A DNA stretch of 64,000 nt from Morganella psychrotolerans (GTDB lineage: Bacteria > Pseudomonadota > Gammaproteobacteria > Enterobacterales > Enterobacteriaceae), in assembly GCF_001676055.1 (NCBI RefSeq), contig NZ_LZEX01000045.1, positions 141,503-205,502 on the forward strand, read 5' to 3'. The translations under genes were made by a program, and so were the position numbers. Below are positions 31,972 to 41,084 of the stretch, in pieces (position 1 is the stretch's first letter; every line of letters begins with the position of its first letter). The notes under the pieces are model-generated. The model did not search any database and was not told the origin of the DNA. It saw only the letters and a list, made by a program, of their open reading frames with translations.

Positions 31972-32053
31972 CTTTTTTGTCCTTATTTTTCTGGTTTTGA
32001 TTGTTTTATCCTACCCGAACGGCGGCGAAAACGTTAGTACAAAACCGGTATCA

Positions 32054-32440
32054 TCAGGCGGCATGATCATTATGGTGAGGTGGCATTATCAGTGGCGGCA
32101 GACCATAAGCTGCTCTTGCGCGATCACAGGCATCGTTATGCTCACCATCGGGCAGGAGCGGATCAAATTCACGGCAGGTTGACGGGCGCTGTGCATAAAT
32201 ACTGCACGCTACACTCTGCCCGATTTCACCCTGTAGTTTGATGCAGCGCGGCTGTTTTTGGTTTGTTCCTTTCATGCAGGCAATGAAGTCATTAACTTTT
32301 TCTGTCATTTCCACCGGTACCACACCGCCGGTAATATCCGTTTCACCCTGATAAAATGACACACGGAAACTGGCACAACAGGCTCCGCACTGCATACAGG
32401 GATTCGTATCTGGATTTGTGAATTCGATAACATTGCTCAT
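32054..32440 (-). CDS. YkgJ-family cysteine-cluster protein
   Basis: 128 residues. The Cys-rich zinc/iron-chelating CxxCxxCC motif is PCMQCGACCASF (residues 14-25), followed by RCIKLQGEIGQSVACSIYAQRPSTCREF. This is the UPF0153/YkgJ family. A His-rich tail (PPHHNDHAA) ends the protein. The family's biochemical role is not settled. Confidence 0.85.
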   Translation of the reverse strand: MSNVIEFTNPDTNPCMQCGACCASFRVSFYQGETDITGGVVPVEMTEKVNDFIACMKGTNQKQPRCIKLQGEIGQSVACSIYAQRPSTCREFDPLLPDGEHNDACDRARAAYGLPPLIMPPHHNDHAA

Positions 32441-33059
32441 GATAACCCGCCGTATTAATAATAAAACAGGTGATAATTACACCGTCGTCAGAGCTTTGTC
32501 CTGAATCAGAGACAGGCTCAATGCATTATTTTTATTCTGCCGCGTTTTTCCAATGAAAATAAATAGTGTCTGATCACAAAATCACGATAAAAATACGAAT
32601 AATCATCGTATATATAAACGATGATAGCGTTATGCACTGATTAGCTGCCTTTGTTTCTCTTTTAAAGAGATAAAATAAACCTGTGTTATAAGCAGCTCTC
32701 CGCCATAATATTCTGCGTTCTGCTTCGTCGTAAACCTAAAAAATCCCCAGTAAGACTGGCAGTGTTGCGTCCACGAAGAAGTGACGTTGTCACTAAAGTG
32801 CACCATTTTTATATATGACATTACCCCGCGTTTTAGTTCGTTATCTGTACAGTGAAAGCAGGGGGATCCGCGATCACCCCGTATTGCAGGCGACTATACG
32901 GGTAAAAATAATTATAAACAGAACATATTATGTCAGAATATAATTCTGATATTTTTAAGCATTCATCCGTTATTTTAAATCATGGCATAATCGGACATTC
33001 TATATAAAAATTTATTACCGGCGGAGCCGGTATGTGTGTTTTTATAGGGATGTACCATA
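32441..33059. other. 619-base spacer with one doubtful small frame
   Basis: It contains a 63-codon minus-strand frame (32630-32821) rich in aromatic residues that I do not recognise and do not call as a gene. The region is AT-rich, and around 32585-32625 has TATATATAAACGATGATAG-like tracts. The right end carries the promoter of the DUF5675 gene. Confidence 0.45.
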
Positions 33060-33497
33060 ATGTCAAAACATGTTTTATCAATTGTCAGAGAAACCCAGTC
33101 AAATAATGCCACAATCAGCACTTTCGCTATTTCCGGCAGCTCCGTCAGAGGGTATATTTTAGAGCGGCCCGGACCGGATACATCCGAATCTATGCGGCGT
33201 AAACGAATACCTGAAGGCCGCTATTTCCTGAAGTGGCATAACAGTACGTTGCCCGGCGTGAAAAAATACAATCCTGTTCCGTTGTTATTCAGTTCTGCTG
33301 TTTCACCAAACAGAGGCATATTAATTCATAACGGCAATTATCCGGCTAATACAGATGGCTGTTTATTAGTCGGGGCATCAAGAGGGATTGATTTTGTCGG
33401 AAACAGCGTGGTGAAATTAAAAGAAATAAAGACATTTCTGGATAAAGTCGGGATTGAAAATGTCACGGTAAATATTCGTTCATTTTACACGGAGTAA
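33060..33497 (+). CDS. DUF5675 family protein
   Basis: 145 residues with the DUF5675 layout: a short beta N-terminus, RRKRIPEGRYFLKWHNS, and the conserved ILIHNGNYPANTDGCLLVG (about residues 91-109). The His and the GC in that stretch recall the catalytic His...GC of L,D-transpeptidase (YkuD) folds. That is only a resemblance seen by eye. No signal peptide. It is separated by 2 bases from a secreted protein gene, so the two are probably co-translated. ATG 33060 follows AGGGATGTACCATA. Confidence 0.8.
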   Translation: MSKHVLSIVRETQSNNATISTFAISGSSVRGYILERPGPDTSESMRRKRIPEGRYFLKWHNSTLPGVKKYNPVPLLFSSAVSPNRGILIHNGNYPANTDGCLLVGASRGIDFVGNSVVKLKEIKTFLDKVGIENVTVNIRSFYTE

Positions 33498-33499
33498 TT

Positions 33500-34162
33500 A
33501 TGTTTAAAGGCGTTTTTCTTTCACTTCTGCTGCTGGTTACCTCAGCGTCTGTTCAGGCAAAAGAGCAGATATTCAACGGGATCCTGCAGGCATACTGGTT
33601 GCCGGTCTGGAGTGATGACGGGAAACACAATATACCGGAATTGTCGTATCGCTTCTTTGTTATTAATGACAAAAACATGGATAAGCGGGTGATTAATTTA
33701 TCGTCTGAAAAACAATTTCAGGGATTGTTCGCAAAGCAGGATCCGCTATTTATATCTGAAAAATTCGGCCATGCGGAAATCAGCGGTGCATTAACACTAC
33801 GTGATTTACATGTTGAATCAGAATGTAATTCGCCGGTGTATAACGCACAGAGTGTTTCATTTGTCAGTAAAAAAATAAAAACAGCGGATGTGCGGATAAT
33901 GGAAAAAATCCAAACCTGCAATGCGTATCCGTATTTACTGAGTTATACCGTGAAACCGGAAGCCGGCGCAGTATTTCTGAAGACAAAACCGCAAAAAACT
34001 GCAGATGACCTCCTTGAGATAAAACCGGATTCTCCTCTTATTCTGATAAAGAAAACCAATCCGCAGTGGTTATATGTGGCGGAGTATGATCCGCAGGGCG
34101 ATATGCTCAGCGGAAAAATCAGAGGCTATATTGAGCTGAAAAATCTGCAACCGGTAAATTAA
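33500..34162 (+). CDS. secreted or periplasmic protein of unknown function, partner of the DUF5675 gene
   Basis: 220 residues with a clear signal peptide (MFKGVFLSLLLLVTSASVQA-KEQ). I do not recognise the main domain. The last 70 residues (AVFLKTKPQKTADDLLEIKPDSPLILIKKTNPQWLYVAEYDP) look like a small SH3-type beta domain. There are Cys residues at SECNS and QTCNAY that could form a disulfide. ACGGAG overlaps the upstream stop and serves as its ribosome binding site. The tight pairing suggests a joint function such as effector and immunity protein (inference). Confidence 0.7.
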   Translation: MFKGVFLSLLLLVTSASVQAKEQIFNGILQAYWLPVWSDDGKHNIPELSYRFFVINDKNMDKRVINLSSEKQFQGLFAKQDPLFISEKFGHAEISGALTLRDLHVESECNSPVYNAQSVSFVSKKIKTADVRIMEKIQTCNAYPYLLSYTVKPEAGAVFLKTKPQKTADDLLEIKPDSPLILIKKTNPQWLYVAEYDPQGDMLSGKIRGYIELKNLQPVN

Positions 34163-34248
34163 AATAATATAGCCGGCGATTTACAGCCGGAACAGTTTCA
34201 TGCAGGATTACCGTCAGATATTTTCTGATGGCAATAACTGAGAAAGAG

Positions 34249-35148
34249 ATGAATACAGAGGAACGCCTGCATTGCCTGACGCAATTACTTGTCAGGCATA
34301 CGGCACAGCGTGAAGACGGGTGGGACACTGACGTGCCCGGTCTGTCATTGTGCCGGTGGACGGCACCCGCAGAGCCGGAAGGCTGGTTATATGAGCCGGG
34401 TATTGCACTGGCGGTTCAGGGCGCGAAGCGCATTACTATCGGGGATAACAGTTATTGTTACCGCGCAGGTGAGGTGCTGCTGACCTCTGTTGATATCCCG
34501 ACAATTGCACAGGTGTGCGAAGCCACACCTGATGCCCCTTTTCTGGCGGTGATGATCCGGCTGAACCTGAATGATATCCCGGCGTTGATTCAGGAAAGCG
34601 GGTTTCAGTTACTGACACAGGGTGAGTCTGCACCCCAGGCGGTGATGCCGGCAACGGATGCGTTGGTGAGCTCAGTGTGTCGTCTTCTGGCATTACTCGA
34701 TACGCCGGATGATATTCCGGTAATGGCGCCCCTGATTAATAAAGAAATCCTGTATTACCTCCTGAAAAGTGATCAGGGGGCGGGTTTACAGCATATGGCC
34801 TCACAAAACAGTCAGTGCAAAAAGATAACCGGGGCACTGTGTTATCTCAAAGAGCATTACCATGAAGCGCTTTCGGTGGAGTCACTGAGTCACCGGGTGC
34901 AGATGAGCACATCCTCTTTTCATCGTCATTTCAGACAGATAACACACATGAGTCCGCTGCAATATCAAAAATGGCTGCGGCTGAATGAAGCCCGGCGTTT
35001 GCTGCTGGTGGAATCGGTGGATGCCGCAGAAGCCGCTTTCCGTGTTGGTTATGAAAGTGCATCTCAGTTCAGCCGTGAATACAGCCGGCTGTTTGGTTTA
35101 CCACCCGGACGGGATAAAAAACGGCTGCAGATTATGCCTTCAGTGTAA
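34249..35148 (+). CDS. AraC-family transcriptional regulator, YqhC-like
   Basis: 299 residues. The N-terminal AraC_N sensing domain has YEPGIALAVQGAKRITIGD and a cupin-like core. Two C-terminal HTH motifs follow: LSVESLSHRVQMSTSSFHRHF and VDAAEAAFRVGYESASQFSREYSRLFGLPP. ATG 34249 is preferred because AGAAAGAG precedes it; an earlier in-frame ATG (34228) has no ribosome binding site. It may control the reductase gene 117 bases downstream, as YqhC controls YqhD in E. coli (inference from position). Confidence 0.88.
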   Translation: MNTEERLHCLTQLLVRHTAQREDGWDTDVPGLSLCRWTAPAEPEGWLYEPGIALAVQGAKRITIGDNSYCYRAGEVLLTSVDIPTIAQVCEATPDAPFLAVMIRLNLNDIPALIQESGFQLLTQGESAPQAVMPATDALVSSVCRLLALLDTPDDIPVMAPLINKEILYYLLKSDQGAGLQHMASQNSQCKKITGALCYLKEHYHEALSVESLSHRVQMSTSSFHRHFRQITHMSPLQYQKWLRLNEARRLLLVESVDAAEAAFRVGYESASQFSREYSRLFGLPPGRDKKRLQIMPSV

Positions 35149-35265
35149 ATTCCGGGTTGAGTGAGAGGATCAGGCAAGGATCAGGGAGGATAGGTTAAGA
35201 GAGTTTGCAGGTAATTTGTTTATGATAAAGCCATCAGCAAAATGAATCTCTGAGAGTGTAATATC

Positions 35266-35850
35266 ATGAAAAATATTTTTATTATCAACGGGTCGAAAGC
35301 ATTTGGCGGGTCGGATGGAAAACTGAATGATCATCTGACTATGATTGCCCGTGAGCATTTAATCAGTAAAGGAATGAATGTTCGGGTCACCCGTATTGAT
35401 GACGGATATGACAATGAACAGGAAGTCCTGAATTACCTGTGGGCAGATCTGATTATTTATCAGATGCCCGCCTGGTGGATGGAAGGCCCCTGGATTGTGA
35501 AAAAATATATTGATGATGTTTTTACGCAGTCTGATGACCGTTTTCATATTAATGATGGGCGTACCCGTCATGACATCAGTAAAAAATATGGCTCAGGTGG
35601 TGTATTAACAGATAAAAAATATATGTTATCAGTAACCTGGAATGCACCGCTGGAAGCCTTTGAGGATGAGGCGCAGTTTTTTGAAGGGCGCGGTGTCGAC
35701 AGCGTCTATTTCCCGTTCCACAAAGCGAACCAGTTTACCGGGATGTCACCGTTGCCGACATTTGCCTGTTTTGATGTGGTTAAAAACCCGCAGATTGAGA
35801 CGGATATCAGCCGTTATCTTACACACCTTGATGTGACGGTTTCCGGCTGA
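35266..35850 (+). CDS. NADPH:quinone reductase MdaB-like flavoprotein
   Basis: 194 residues of flavodoxin-fold quinone reductase. The FMN/FAD phosphate-binding start is IINGSKAFGGSDGKLND. IYQMPAWWMEGPWIVKKYIDDVF, SKKYGSGG and MLSVTWNAPLEAF match E. coli MdaB. It reduces quinones by two electrons and protects from redox stress. No RBS stronger than GAGTG is seen. An AraC-type gene lies upstream in the same direction. Confidence 0.85.
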   Translation: MKNIFIINGSKAFGGSDGKLNDHLTMIAREHLISKGMNVRVTRIDDGYDNEQEVLNYLWADLIIYQMPAWWMEGPWIVKKYIDDVFTQSDDRFHINDGRTRHDISKKYGSGGVLTDKKYMLSVTWNAPLEAFEDEAQFFEGRGVDSVYFPFHKANQFTGMSPLPTFACFDVVKNPQIETDISRYLTHLDVTVSG

Positions 35851-35854
35851 ATCT

Positions 35855-36499
35855 TCAGCGTGCCACCGACGCCAGGCGCAGTCCCAGCGCAATAAAGGTG
35901 GTGCCGACCACTCTGTCTATCCAGTAATGTGCTTTCGGGCTGCCTGAAATACGGGCAGCCAGTGTACCGGCAATCAGCGCCAGGGTAAGATCAGTACAGA
36001 ATCCGAGCAGCGCATAAGTTGCGCCCAGCAACAAAAACGACTCTGCGTAATGGCCGCCGTCTGCGGCAATAAACTGCGGGAAAAAGGCAATAAAAAACAG
36101 CAGGACTTTCGGGTTGGTCAGTGTAGTAATAAAGCCACGGATCAGAATCGTTTTTGCTGCCGCTTTCTGAATGATAACCTCTTCATTTTCCCCGGTTTGA
36201 CCCCGTTTTTTCAGTGTTCCCCAAATCATTTTTGCCCCGAGAAAAGCAAGATACACCGCTCCCAGGTATTTAATCACAGTGAATAAGGTCGGCGAGGCGG
36301 CAATAATCGCACCCAGCCCGATAGCACCGGCGATGGCATGCACACTGCTGCCGAGCATCACACCCAGTGCGGACAGTATGCCGGCTTTGCGTCCGTTCGC
36401 CAGGCTCTGTCCCAGCACATAGGCAATATCCGGCCCCGGGGTGACGGCAAAAATAAAAACAGACACCAAAAACAGAGGGTAATGGATAATATCCAGCAT
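35855..36499 (-). CDS. LysE/RhtB-family amino-acid exporter
   Basis: A 214-residue inner-membrane protein with about six membrane segments. The family N-terminus is FAVTPGPDIAYVLGQSLANGRKAGI, and FLGAKMIWGTL and NPKVLLFFIAFFPQF also fit. The start at 36499 (MLDIIHYP) has AAGGAG upstream; the frame is open further to 36592. The substrate cannot be deduced. It converges with the mdaB-like gene, stops 4 bases apart. Confidence 0.88.
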   Translation of the reverse strand: MLDIIHYPLFLVSVFIFAVTPGPDIAYVLGQSLANGRKAGILSALGVMLGSSVHAIAGAIGLGAIIAASPTLFTVIKYLGAVYLAFLGAKMIWGTLKKRGQTGENEEVIIQKAAAKTILIRGFITTLTNPKVLLFFIAFFPQFIAADGGHYAESFLLLGATYALLGFCTDLTLALIAGTLAARISGSPKAHYWIDRVVGTTFIALGLRLASVAR

Positions 36500-37125
36500 G
36501 AGACAACTCCTTGTGACAAAGGTCAATCTGACATCAACGTTAAATAGTGTCTGACATAATGCCATTAAGTGTAATCGACTGGCAAATGACATTTTTGGTG
36601 GTCATTTATACAATAATATTGCAGTGATGAATTGTATAAACTCATTCAATATTTGTAATGAATGAGTACTTCAGGTATCCGCAGGGTTAAAAAAAGAAAC
36701 AAAATAGTATTACACATAGAAAGAGTGTATCCGGATGGCAGATAGTGTAACAAAACGTAAGGGCGCGGCTCGGTACCGGATAAAGTGTATTATACTCAAC
36801 AAAAGGTGATATTCCGGTCTCATTTGTTAATTACATGAATTAACAGATGATTTTTTTTATCTTGTTCCTTATGGCTGTATTGAGGCTGACCGCGTGACGA
36901 TAATGTTATGTTTATTGTAAAAACCGGTTGCCGGGTTTTAATCTCAGAGTGGCGGGCTGATAACTGAGACGAATTATGCATTATGTCTGTGAATGAATGA
37001 CAGTAACGTACGTGATTCATTGAAATACCTTATCAACGGCGTAAGGTTCCTGATTACCGCCGGACAAAGTAAATGACGCCGGAAATGCGGATTTTAAGCA
37101 GCCAACTATCCGCAAGGAGAAATTG
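36500..37125. other. 626-base spacer without a confident gene
   Basis: AT-rich. It holds the promoter of the LysE-type gene on the left and of the fecR-like gene on the right. A 66-codon minus-strand frame (36820-37020) has no recognisable features and is not called. No terminator or RNA gene was recognised. Confidence 0.5.
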
Positions 37126-37863
37126 TTGAAACATCTATTTTTAAGACCACGGCGCCGCCGTTTTTTAATCATTTTATTGGTTTTTCTGGTGTTCCTCGGG
37201 GGATATGCGATGTACAGCGCAACCCGGTTACAGGAAAAAGGTGTGGAAGAGCATTACACACACCGGGGAGAGATTAAACAGTATTCCCTGAAAGACGGTA
37301 GTCAGCTGAAGCTGGATACCGAATCCCGTGCGGTGGTGGCGTATGACCATGACAGTCGTGCGGTAAAACTGCTCTCAGGACGCGCCCGGTTTGCTGTCAG
37401 TGAAAATCGTGAGGAGCAGCGCCCGTTTCAGGTAACTGCTAACGGAGTAACGGTTGAGTCTGATACCGGGAATTTTGTGGTGGATATCGCCGAAAATAAA
37501 GTCTCTGTTTGTCCGCTTGATCAGGTTGTGACCACGCATTTCGGCGGAAAAACAGAAACAGTCGGGCCGGGTCAGCGCCTTGAGATCCTGCCGGAAGGAC
37601 GGGCAAAAGTCTTTCAGCGTCAGTATACGGATATTGACTGGCTTTCCGGTGCATTAGTGCTGGATAAAGTGCCATTATCACAAGCCATTGAAATGATTAA
37701 CAGTTATCGCGCTGTTCCCGTGGTTCTGATGAATAATGATAAACAAAATGTGGTGATAGACAGCGTGTTGTATCTTAATCAGATGGATGATGATGTGGAG
37801 CGCCTGATGCTCTCACTCGGGCTGACCAGAGAATCATTACCGGGCTCCGAAGCTTACCGCTGA
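37126..37863 (+). CDS. orphan FecR-like membrane protein
   Basis: 245 residues. After a basic cytoplasmic start (MKHLFLRPRRRRF) there is one membrane segment (about residues 13-33) and a periplasmic FecR domain: YSLKDGSQLKLDTESRAVVAY, VKLLSGRARFAV, FQVTANGVTVESDTGNFVV. The C-terminus ALVLDKVPLSQAIEMINSYRAVPVVL resembles the FecR/STN-like end. The cytosolic anti-sigma domain (DUF4880) of true FecR proteins is missing, and no fecI-type sigma factor or TonB receptor gene is near. TTG 37126 fits the AAGGAG at 37114-37119; TTG 37123 is too close. Confidence 0.75.
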   Translation: MKHLFLRPRRRRFLIILLVFLVFLGGYAMYSATRLQEKGVEEHYTHRGEIKQYSLKDGSQLKLDTESRAVVAYDHDSRAVKLLSGRARFAVSENREEQRPFQVTANGVTVESDTGNFVVDIAENKVSVCPLDQVVTTHFGGKTETVGPGQRLEILPEGRAKVFQRQYTDIDWLSGALVLDKVPLSQAIEMINSYRAVPVVLMNNDKQNVVIDSVLYLNQMDDDVERLMLSLGLTRESLPGSEAYR

Positions 37864-37965
37864 TTGCCTGTCTGCCGATAAAGAATGACTGTCCGGCAAC
37901 AGCGGTTACCGCTGTGCGAAGGTATAATATAAATATTAACCGGCGCACAGCAGGCAGAGAATATA

Positions 37966-38307
37966 ATGACATCAGCAGAGATCGAATGGGCAGATTTTGA
38001 AAAAGTGGAAATGCGGGTCGCAACGGTACTGAGTGCGGAGCTGAACCCGAAAGCCAGAAAACCGGCTTATATTTTTACCCTCGATTTCGGGGAATTCGGT
38101 ATAAAAACCTCAAGTGCACAGGTGACGGTGTTGTATAACGCCGGTGAATTGATTGGCCGTCAGGTTTTGTGTGTCTGTAATTTCGCACCTAAGCGCGTAG
38201 CGGGTGTCAAATCAGAAGTCTTAATTACAGGGGCAGCCAATGCAGACGGTGATATTGTCCTTGCCGGATTTACGCTGCCCGTACCCAATGGTCACCGTCT
38301 GATATAA
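37966..38307 (+). CDS. CsaA/YgjH-type tRNA-binding domain protein
   Basis: 113 residues forming one OB-fold tRNA-binding domain: FEKVEMRVATVLSAELNPKARKPAYIFTLDFG, KTSSAQVTVLYNAGELIGRQVLCVCNF and KRVAGVKSEVLITGA. CsaA proteins bind tRNA or act as chaperones. Standalone single-domain length is usual for the family. It starts at ATG 37966 after CAGAGAA. Confidence 0.88.
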   Translation: MTSAEIEWADFEKVEMRVATVLSAELNPKARKPAYIFTLDFGEFGIKTSSAQVTVLYNAGELIGRQVLCVCNFAPKRVAGVKSEVLITGAANADGDIVLAGFTLPVPNGHRLI

Positions 38308-38377
38308 TCGCGGTTATAACTTGTTCTTTTCTGTAAAATCGGGTCGAATGGGGTGTTCTTATTAAACGGGCACCACC

Positions 38378-39100
38378 ATGCAACGACCGGTTATCTCTTT
38401 GCGTACCTATCAGCACGAAACTCTTGAACACAGTCATAATGATATGTGGCAACTGGTGCTGGGCGGCTTTGGTGCAATGGAACTGACGGTCGGTAATGAC
38501 AGCGGTGTGGTTGAGCAGGGCAGAATGGTGGCGATCCCGCCGGGTGTTCATCATGGTTTTTGCGGCACAGGGCATAACCGCCAGGTGGTGCTTGAGCTGC
38601 CGGCAGACAGTTTCTCCCTTCATTATTCTGATTCCCTCTGGTCTGAATTACCGGATGCAACCCGCGCTTATGTGGACTGGCTTATTCGCTATCCGCAGGT
38701 AATTGAGCTCCATTCCTTTAGTGCGCAGGGACTGCTGGCGGAACAACTGACCGCACAGTTACAGCCTCCGGGTCAGGATAATCGCTGGCTGCGGACTCTG
38801 GATGAATTGCTGAGTGCGCGACCCGACTATCCGTGGACCGTCAGGGAAATGGCAGCAGGCTGTGCGCTTTCTGCCAGTACGCTGCAACGCAGGCTGATGG
38901 CGGCGACCGGTAAAACGCCGGGAATGTATCTTACAGAATGGCGTCTGCGGCAGGCAAGGCATCTTATTTGTCACACCACACTGACTCTGCCGGAGATAGC
39001 ACTGCGCTGCGGATACAGTACTCAATCCTCCCTGACCTGTGCTTTCCGCCGCCGGTATGGTGATACTCCGGCGCGTCTGCGCATAAAATACAGGACATAA
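38378..39100 (+). CDS. AraC-family transcriptional regulator
   Basis: A 240-residue regulator with an N-terminal cupin domain (HETLEHSHNDMWQLVLGGFG, IPPGVHHGFCG) and two C-terminal HTH motifs (WTVREMAAGCALSASTLQRRL, LTLPEIALRCGYSTQSSLTCAFRRRYG). The short cupin is like that of small metabolite-sensing AraC proteins. The target is not evident; the neighbouring peptide transporter converges with it. Confidence 0.85.
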   Translation: MQRPVISLRTYQHETLEHSHNDMWQLVLGGFGAMELTVGNDSGVVEQGRMVAIPPGVHHGFCGTGHNRQVVLELPADSFSLHYSDSLWSELPDATRAYVDWLIRYPQVIELHSFSAQGLLAEQLTAQLQPPGQDNRWLRTLDELLSARPDYPWTVREMAAGCALSASTLQRRLMAATGKTPGMYLTEWRLRQARHLICHTTLTLPEIALRCGYSTQSSLTCAFRRRYGDTPARLRIKYRT

Positions 39101-39128
39101 AAAAGGGTAAGCCGAAGCTTACCCTTTT
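39101..39128. terminator. bidirectional terminator between converging genes
   Basis: AAAAGGGTAAGC (39101-39112) and GCTTACCCTTTT (39117-39128) form a perfect 12-bp stem with a CGAA loop. The A-run and T-run on the two sides allow use on both strands. Confidence 0.93.
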
Positions 39129-39148
39129 CTGTACAGCATTATAGCTAA

Positions 39149-40672
39149 TCAGGCCGCCTGATTATCCGCACTTCGCAACATTTTGCGGACCGGGATTATC
39201 AGTACAAACAGCACCGCAGCACAAATAACCAGTGCGACAGAAACGTGTGAGAAGAACGCAGGCATGTTTAACAGCTGATCCGGGCGTACATTACCACCCA
39301 TGATACCCGCCGCCAGGTTACCCAGCGCACTGGCACAGAACCATAATCCCATCACCTGACCGCGCATTTTCATCGGCGCTAATAACGTCATCGTTGCCAG
39401 ACCAATCGGGCTTAAACACAGCTCACCCAGGGTCAGCAGCAGGATACTGAATGTCAGCCACAGCGGTGAAACACCGGCGCTGGTTTCAATCACCCGCTCG
39501 GATGCCATCATCATGACCACAAAGCCACCCGCAGCAAACAGAACACCGAACATAAACTTGGTGATGCTGCTCAGGTTCATATTGCGGCGGGCAAGTGCCG
39601 GCCATAACCAGCTGAACAGCGGTGCCAGCAGAATAATAAACAGGGCGTTAATCGACTGGAACCAGACTGTCGGGATTTCAAAACCCATCATGTTACGGTC
39701 AGTGTAGTCTTTCGCAAACAGGTTAAAAGAGGTTGGTTTTTGTTCGAATGCAGACCAGAACAGTGCGGCTGTCACTAACAGAATAAAGCAGACAAATAAG
39801 CGGATGCGTTCACTGCGCCCCAGACCTGCAAAGAGAAACAGGTAAATGAAGTACAGAATAACCATCCCGGAGATGAGGTAGACCATGTTGGTGGCAACCA
39901 GCAGCGGGTTGAACGGGATAGCACCGGTTGCTATCAGTCCTGCAACAATTGCAATGATTGCAGCTGCCAGACTCACCCACATACCGACATTTTTACGGAC
40001 AACCGTCGGGCGATCCCAGCTGGAATCCAGACCGACTTCACTGTCATATTTGCGCATCAGCGGCACGGCATAGAAACGGAACACCAGCAGTGCGACTAAC
40101 ATACCCAGGCCACCGATACCAAAGCCCCAGTGCCAGCCGTAGTTAGGAACTAACCAGCCGGATGCCAGCGGGGCAATGAATGACCCCATGTTAATCCCCA
40201 TATAAAACAGGGAGAAACCACCGTCACGGCGTGTATCTTCTTTTTTGTACAGTGTACCGACCATTACCGTTACGCAGGTTTTGAACAACCCGGTACCGAT
40301 GACGATAAACAGCAGACCGATAAAGAACAGCTTAGGTGATGAGATAGCGGACAAGGCGATAGCGAGATGCCCGAGTGCGATGATGATCGAACCGTACCAG
40401 ACAGCCTTTCGCTGACCTAACCAGTTATCAGCCAGCCAGCCGCCCGGTAATGAGGTCAGGTAGATTGCCCCGGCGAAAATACCGACAATGGCAGAGGCCT
40501 GTTCACGGGGGATATCCATCCCGCCTTCATAGACGGTGGCTGCCATGAACAAGATAAGTAACGGACGGATCCCGTAGAAAGAGAATCGTTCCCACATCTC
40601 AGTGAAGAACAGTGAGCTCAGCGGATAAGGGTGCCCGAAGAAGGTACGGTTATTGTTAGTTTGTGATTGCAT
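39149..40672 (-). CDS. POT-family proton-coupled di/tripeptide transporter
   Basis: A 507-residue transporter with about 14 membrane segments. POT signatures are visible: the ExxERFxFYG motif in FFTEMWERFSFYGIRPLLILFM (residues 24-45), GGWLADNWLGQRKAVWYGS, and FSLFYMGINMGSFIAPL (the PTR2 signature). Peptides enter with protons. It is closer to Dtp-like peptide carriers than to nitrate members. The specificity is not readable. Confidence 0.9.
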   Translation of the reverse strand: MQSQTNNNRTFFGHPYPLSSLFFTEMWERFSFYGIRPLLILFMAATVYEGGMDIPREQASAIVGIFAGAIYLTSLPGGWLADNWLGQRKAVWYGSIIIALGHLAIALSAISSPKLFFIGLLFIVIGTGLFKTCVTVMVGTLYKKEDTRRDGGFSLFYMGINMGSFIAPLASGWLVPNYGWHWGFGIGGLGMLVALLVFRFYAVPLMRKYDSEVGLDSSWDRPTVVRKNVGMWVSLAAAIIAIVAGLIATGAIPFNPLLVATNMVYLISGMVILYFIYLFLFAGLGRSERIRLFVCFILLVTAALFWSAFEQKPTSFNLFAKDYTDRNMMGFEIPTVWFQSINALFIILLAPLFSWLWPALARRNMNLSSITKFMFGVLFAAGGFVVMMMASERVIETSAGVSPLWLTFSILLLTLGELCLSPIGLATMTLLAPMKMRGQVMGLWFCASALGNLAAGIMGGNVRPDQLLNMPAFFSHVSVALVICAAVLFVLIIPVRKMLRSADNQAA

Positions 40673-41084
40673 CTGTAATTTCCCGAGGGTTTATTACGGA
40701 GGATAAACCCAAAAATGAAAAGGATAAACAGTTCCTGTTAACAAAATGATACTTTTGCGTATCAATAAACATCCTGTCTTATTAAAGTATTTTTAACACA
40801 CTTGTTGTGAATTTTATTCATCTGAAGCACGTTTTCTATTTTATAAACCATTTTTTAGATTAAATGTCGATGAAAATATCATTTCGCAGTACTTATTTTG
40901 ACAGGATGTGACGGATGCCATTGACAAAAAGTCAGAATTATGAGGCTTTCAATTTATAAAAATAATATATTAAATCAATGGATTACGGATAATCGGTTGT
41001 GTAAATATGAAATCTCAGCAACAAATGGCAGGTACGTAAAAATAACAGGATGAAAACAGGGGAGATAAGGGCAAAAACGTGCGG
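40673..41084. other. 412-base AT-rich spacer
   Basis: No open frame or stable hairpin recognised. It must contain the promoter of the POT transporter and the 3' end region of mdtG. Confidence 0.5.

Noticed and set aside
32630..32821. 63-codon minus-strand frame
   Set aside because: Not recognisable, awkward ribosome binding spacing, in a long AT-rich spacer. Could be real, but not supported.
36820..37020. 66-codon minus-strand frame
   Set aside because: No ribosome binding site, no domain, composition like spacer DNA.
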